DNA of 64,000 nucleotides from the NCBI RefSeq assembly GCF_015694425.1, contig NZ_JADQDN010000009.1, forward strand, positions 1 to 64,000. Reading direction: 5' to 3'. The notes under the pieces were generated by a model. The model had not been told where the DNA came from, made no database searches, and saw only the letters and a list, made by a program, of their open reading frames with translations. A program made the translations under genes and the position numbers. Shown one piece after another: positions 63,119 through 64,000 of this stretch (its first letter is position 1; every line of letters begins with the position of its first letter). The stretch comes from Microvirga terrestris. Its GTDB lineage: Bacteria > Pseudomonadota > Alphaproteobacteria > Rhizobiales > Beijerinckiaceae.

Positions 63119-64000
63119 ATGTCTGGCGTGGTTCGGTCGCTTGAGTTCGTCATCGACAAGGATGAAGCGATTGGGAAAACCGGTTCGGTATACGAAGTCG
63201 GAACTCCTGCGGTTAAGTTTCTCATTGAACAATTGTCGGATGGCACTCTGCAGTTGACTGCAACCCTCTTCGACAACGATGGGGATAAGAATAGGGATAC
63301 CGCCGATCTGCGCGGCATCTTCTTCCATATTGCAGGTATTGAGAACGATCCCGCAGGCGAAACCTGGCTGAAGGGGCTCTCGGTCATTGGATTAGGCAGT
63401 TCAGCCCCCCTGATCGAAGGACGCATGTTTGATGCCGATGGTGTCGAGTCTGTGCCAGGCGGCGGTAACAGCGACAACATGAATGGCCGCCCCCTTACTC
63501 CCTACGATGTGGGAATCGGTATCGGGACATCAGGAATTGGGCGGGATGACATCAAGACGGTCTCTATCCTCCTGGACCATACCAGCGACAACCTGACCCT
63601 CGAGCATCTGGCGCTGCAGGGTTTCGGCGCACGTCTCACGAGCGTCGGCACGGACGGAGCCAAGCGCGAGGACAGTCTCAAGCTTTGGGGATTGGCTCCT
63701 ACAGCACCGGCTGTTGTGCCTCCGATAGCGCAGACCGGCTCCCTTTCCGGGCGAGTTTGGCTCGACCTCAACAAGGATGGTCTGCAAGATGATGACGGCC
63801 AGGAAGGTGGTCTGCCCGGTATTGAGGCCAATCTCATCGACTCTAGCGGCAAGGTCGTGTCGACTGTCGTAACGGACCACAAGGGCGAGTATCGCTTCAG
63901 TGATCTGCCGTTCGGGACTTACAATGTTCAGTTCGGTAAGGGTCCCGAGGGAACATACCAGTTCACTGGGTTAGACGCCGGGCCTGATGACGCCCGGGAC
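63119..64000 (+). CDS. Large secreted protein with SdrD-B-like domain, 3' end cut by window edge
   Basis: The frame is open from ATG 63119 (or ATG 63047) to the last base of the window, giving at least 294 residues with no stop. The first 190 residues form an unrecognised domain (SLEFVIDKDEAIGKTGSVYE near the start, RGIFFHIAGIENDPAG after). A short Pro/Ala linker leads to GSLSGRVWLDLNKDGLQDDD near residue 210, then GLPGIEANLIDSSGKVVST and GEYRFSDLPFGTYNVQF, the SdrD_B pattern (calcium-binding, Cna-B-like fold) of bacterial surface proteins. No signal peptide is seen, suggesting type I secretion, perhaps with RTX repeats further downstream. The remainder lies beyond the window. Confidence 0.82.
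   Translation, partial: MSGVVRSLEFVIDKDEAIGKTGSVYEVGTPAVKFLIEQLSDGTLQLTATLFDNDGDKNRDTADLRGIFFHIAGIENDPAGETWLKGLSVIGLGSSAPLIEGRMFDADGVESVPGGGNSDNMNGRPLTPYDVGIGIGTSGIGRDDIKTVSILLDHTSDNLTLEHLALQGFGARLTSVGTDGAKREDSLKLWGLAPTAPAVVPPIAQTGSLSGRVWLDLNKDGLQDDDGQEGGLPGIEANLIDSSGKVVSTVVTDHKGEYRFSDLPFGTYNVQFGKGPEGTYQFTGLDAGPDDARD

Overview
The window looks like the chromosome of an alphaproteobacterium of the order Hyphomicrobiales, most likely near Microvirga/Methylobacteriaceae. The order-level call rests on the alphaproteobacterial initiator tRNA, an IalB-family protein, HspQ, a DUF1127 protein, an ExoF-type export protein and the sdhE-mfd / recG arrangement. The genus is inferred from memory of gene content and was not tested.

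The left half (about 1-31 kb) is an accessory extracellular-polysaccharide locus, richer in A+T by eye than the right half. It starts at the 3' part of an initiator tRNA. It contains an RTX-repeat protein, an ExoY-like initiating sugar transferase, an acyltransferase-3 membrane protein, a beta-helix surface protein, a Wzz-like co-polymerase and a heparin-lyase-fold protein on the + strand. A single tightly packed - strand run from about 28.6 to 8.8 kb then follows: an IS630-like helix-turn-helix protein, polysaccharide deacetylase, a two-domain GT4 fusion, ExoF/Wza-like export protein, a kinase-like ATPase without its Walker A lysine, a second Wzz-like protein, GT2, two CelD/FemAB-like GNAT proteins, Wzx flippase, DegT-like PLP protein, two more GNAT proteins, an asparagine-synthetase-like protein without the glutaminase cysteine, a methyltransferase and a Wzy-like polymerase. 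Most junctions overlap by 1-23 bases or are separated by at most about 15 bases, so the run reads as one translationally coupled operon. A GT4 gene and a second lyase-fold gene complete the locus. Together they describe a Wzx/Wzy-dependent exopolysaccharide pathway with an unusually large set of substituent-adding enzymes.

The right half (about 31.5-64 kb) is mostly housekeeping: rimO, a pncA broken by two lesions, a four-gene BMP/nucleoside-type ABC importer, a UbiH-family hydroxylase, an AEC transporter, hspQ, an IalB-family protein, a YejA-like binding protein, a receiver-like protein, a serine hydrolase coupled to mfd, sdhE, recG, glmS, glmU, opgG-opgH, a GcvA-like LysR regulator, a DUF1127 protein and a Na/Pi symporter. 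The window ends with a small alpha-CTD-like helix-hairpin-helix protein and the 5' part of a probably large secreted SdrD-B-domain protein cut by the window edge. GlmS and GlmU make UDP-GlcNAc, which could feed amino sugars to the polysaccharide locus; OpgGH makes periplasmic glucans.

The best candidate for an undescribed system is the 28.6-8.8 kb operon, in particular the group of four GNATs, DegT-like, AsnB-like and methyltransferase genes, which I read as a polymer-decoration module of unknown chemistry.
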